A DNA stretch of 5,770 bases from Alistipes sp. (lineage in GTDB: Bacteria; Bacteroidota; Bacteroidia; Bacteroidales; Rikenellaceae). Of this stretch, positions 5,573 to 5,770 are shown one piece after another; within the stretch, counting starts at the first letter, position 1; each line of letters opens with the position of its first letter. The notes under the pieces are model-generated. The model made no database searches, was not told where the DNA came from, and saw only the letters and a list, made by a program, of their open reading frames with translations. Location of the stretch: the NCBI GenBank assembly GCA_017391185.1, contig JAFOZN010000008.1, positions 1-5,770 of the forward strand, written 5' to 3'. The translations under genes and the position numbers were made by a program.

Positions 5573-5770
5573 TTAGGCGCGTCTGTCGTGGATATTTATC
5601 AGCACCATGATAATTATGATCGCGATGAACAGCAGGGTAGAGAGCGCGTTGATGGTCGGGGGAATCTTCTTGCGCAGCATGCCGTAGATTTCGGTGCTGA
5701 GATTCTGGAAGCGCGCGCCCTGCGTGAAGTGCGTGATAACAAAGTCGTCGAGCGAATAGGTGAAGCTGAT
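5573..5770 (-). CDS. potC: Polyamine ABC transporter permease PotC, C-terminal 65 residues (partial)
   Basis: The minus strand is open from the window edge to TAA at 5575-5573. The 65 residues include YSLDDFVITHFTQG, LSTEIYGMLRKKIPPTINAL and a final hydrophobic helix (about 41-59 of the fragment) ending NIHDRRA. This matches the end of PotC, where a SxDDFV segment, an IYGM segment, PxxNAL and the last membrane helix occur in this order. The protein would form the inner-membrane channel with PotB, powered by PotA; those genes and most of potC lie beyond the right edge. potD follows after 84 bases on the same strand, the standard potABCD order. Pot-type permeases are close to other opine/iron-family importers, but the adjacent potD supports the polyamine call. 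Confidence 0.9.
   Translation of the reverse strand: MSFTYSLDDFVITHFTQGARFQNLSTEIYGMLRKKIPPTINALSTLLFIAIIIIMVLINIHDRRA

Noticed and set aside
5561..5582. GCGCGT direct repeat near the potC stop as a terminator or regulatory site
   Set aside because: Only 6-base units with a weak possible stem and no U tract in a useful position; part of it is potC coding sequence.

Overview
The window appears to hold pieces of two unrelated gut-type bacterial genomes joined near position 4072-4091. The left part (1 to about 4080) reads as Bacteroidales. Its genes have AT-rich leaders with no Shine-Dalgarno sequence, there are TAnnTTTG-type -7 promoter boxes, and the gene families are typical of that order. 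The right part (about 4091 to 5770) reads as a Clostridia/Oscillospiraceae-type Firmicute. It is visibly richer in GC, has a strong AGGAGG ribosome binding site, and carries a lipoprotein-type substrate-binding protein. The joint cuts an oxaloacetate decarboxylase/pyruvate carboxylase-type gene, leaving only its C-terminal 87 or so codons. A metagenome assembly chimera is the simplest explanation; recent transfer is possible but less likely.

Left part, in order. A minus-strand NifU/IscU-like Fe-S scaffold gene runs off the left edge (1-324). A 347-base AT-rich divergent intergenic region follows, with a promoter candidate for each direction and a short palindrome. Next is a plus-strand CdaA-type diadenylate cyclase (672-1472), which makes c-di-AMP. 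A bidirectional terminator (1501-1535) separates it from two minus-strand genes of sugar metabolism: a sugar phosphate isomerase/epimerase-like TIM-barrel protein (1556-2551) and, upstream of it in transcription order, an exported-type Gfo/Idh/MocA oxidoreductase (2751-4058). A hairpin terminator and a separate -7 box lie between these two, so they look like neighbours in one sugar-conversion pathway that are partly uncoupled in transcription.

Right part, in order. The 3' remnant of the oadA/pycB-like gene (+) converges on a polyamine ABC transporter cluster (-), with a strong bidirectional terminator between them (4367-4400). The cluster shows the complete substrate-binding lipoprotein PotD (4421-5488) and, 84 bases upstream, the last 65 codons of the permease PotC (5573-5770). 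This fits the usual potC-potD order; the ATPase and first permease would lie outside the window.

I see no mobile element, CRISPR array, RNA gene or clearly novel system. The points most worth a second look are the taxonomic joint and several motif departures in the Gfo/Idh protein.
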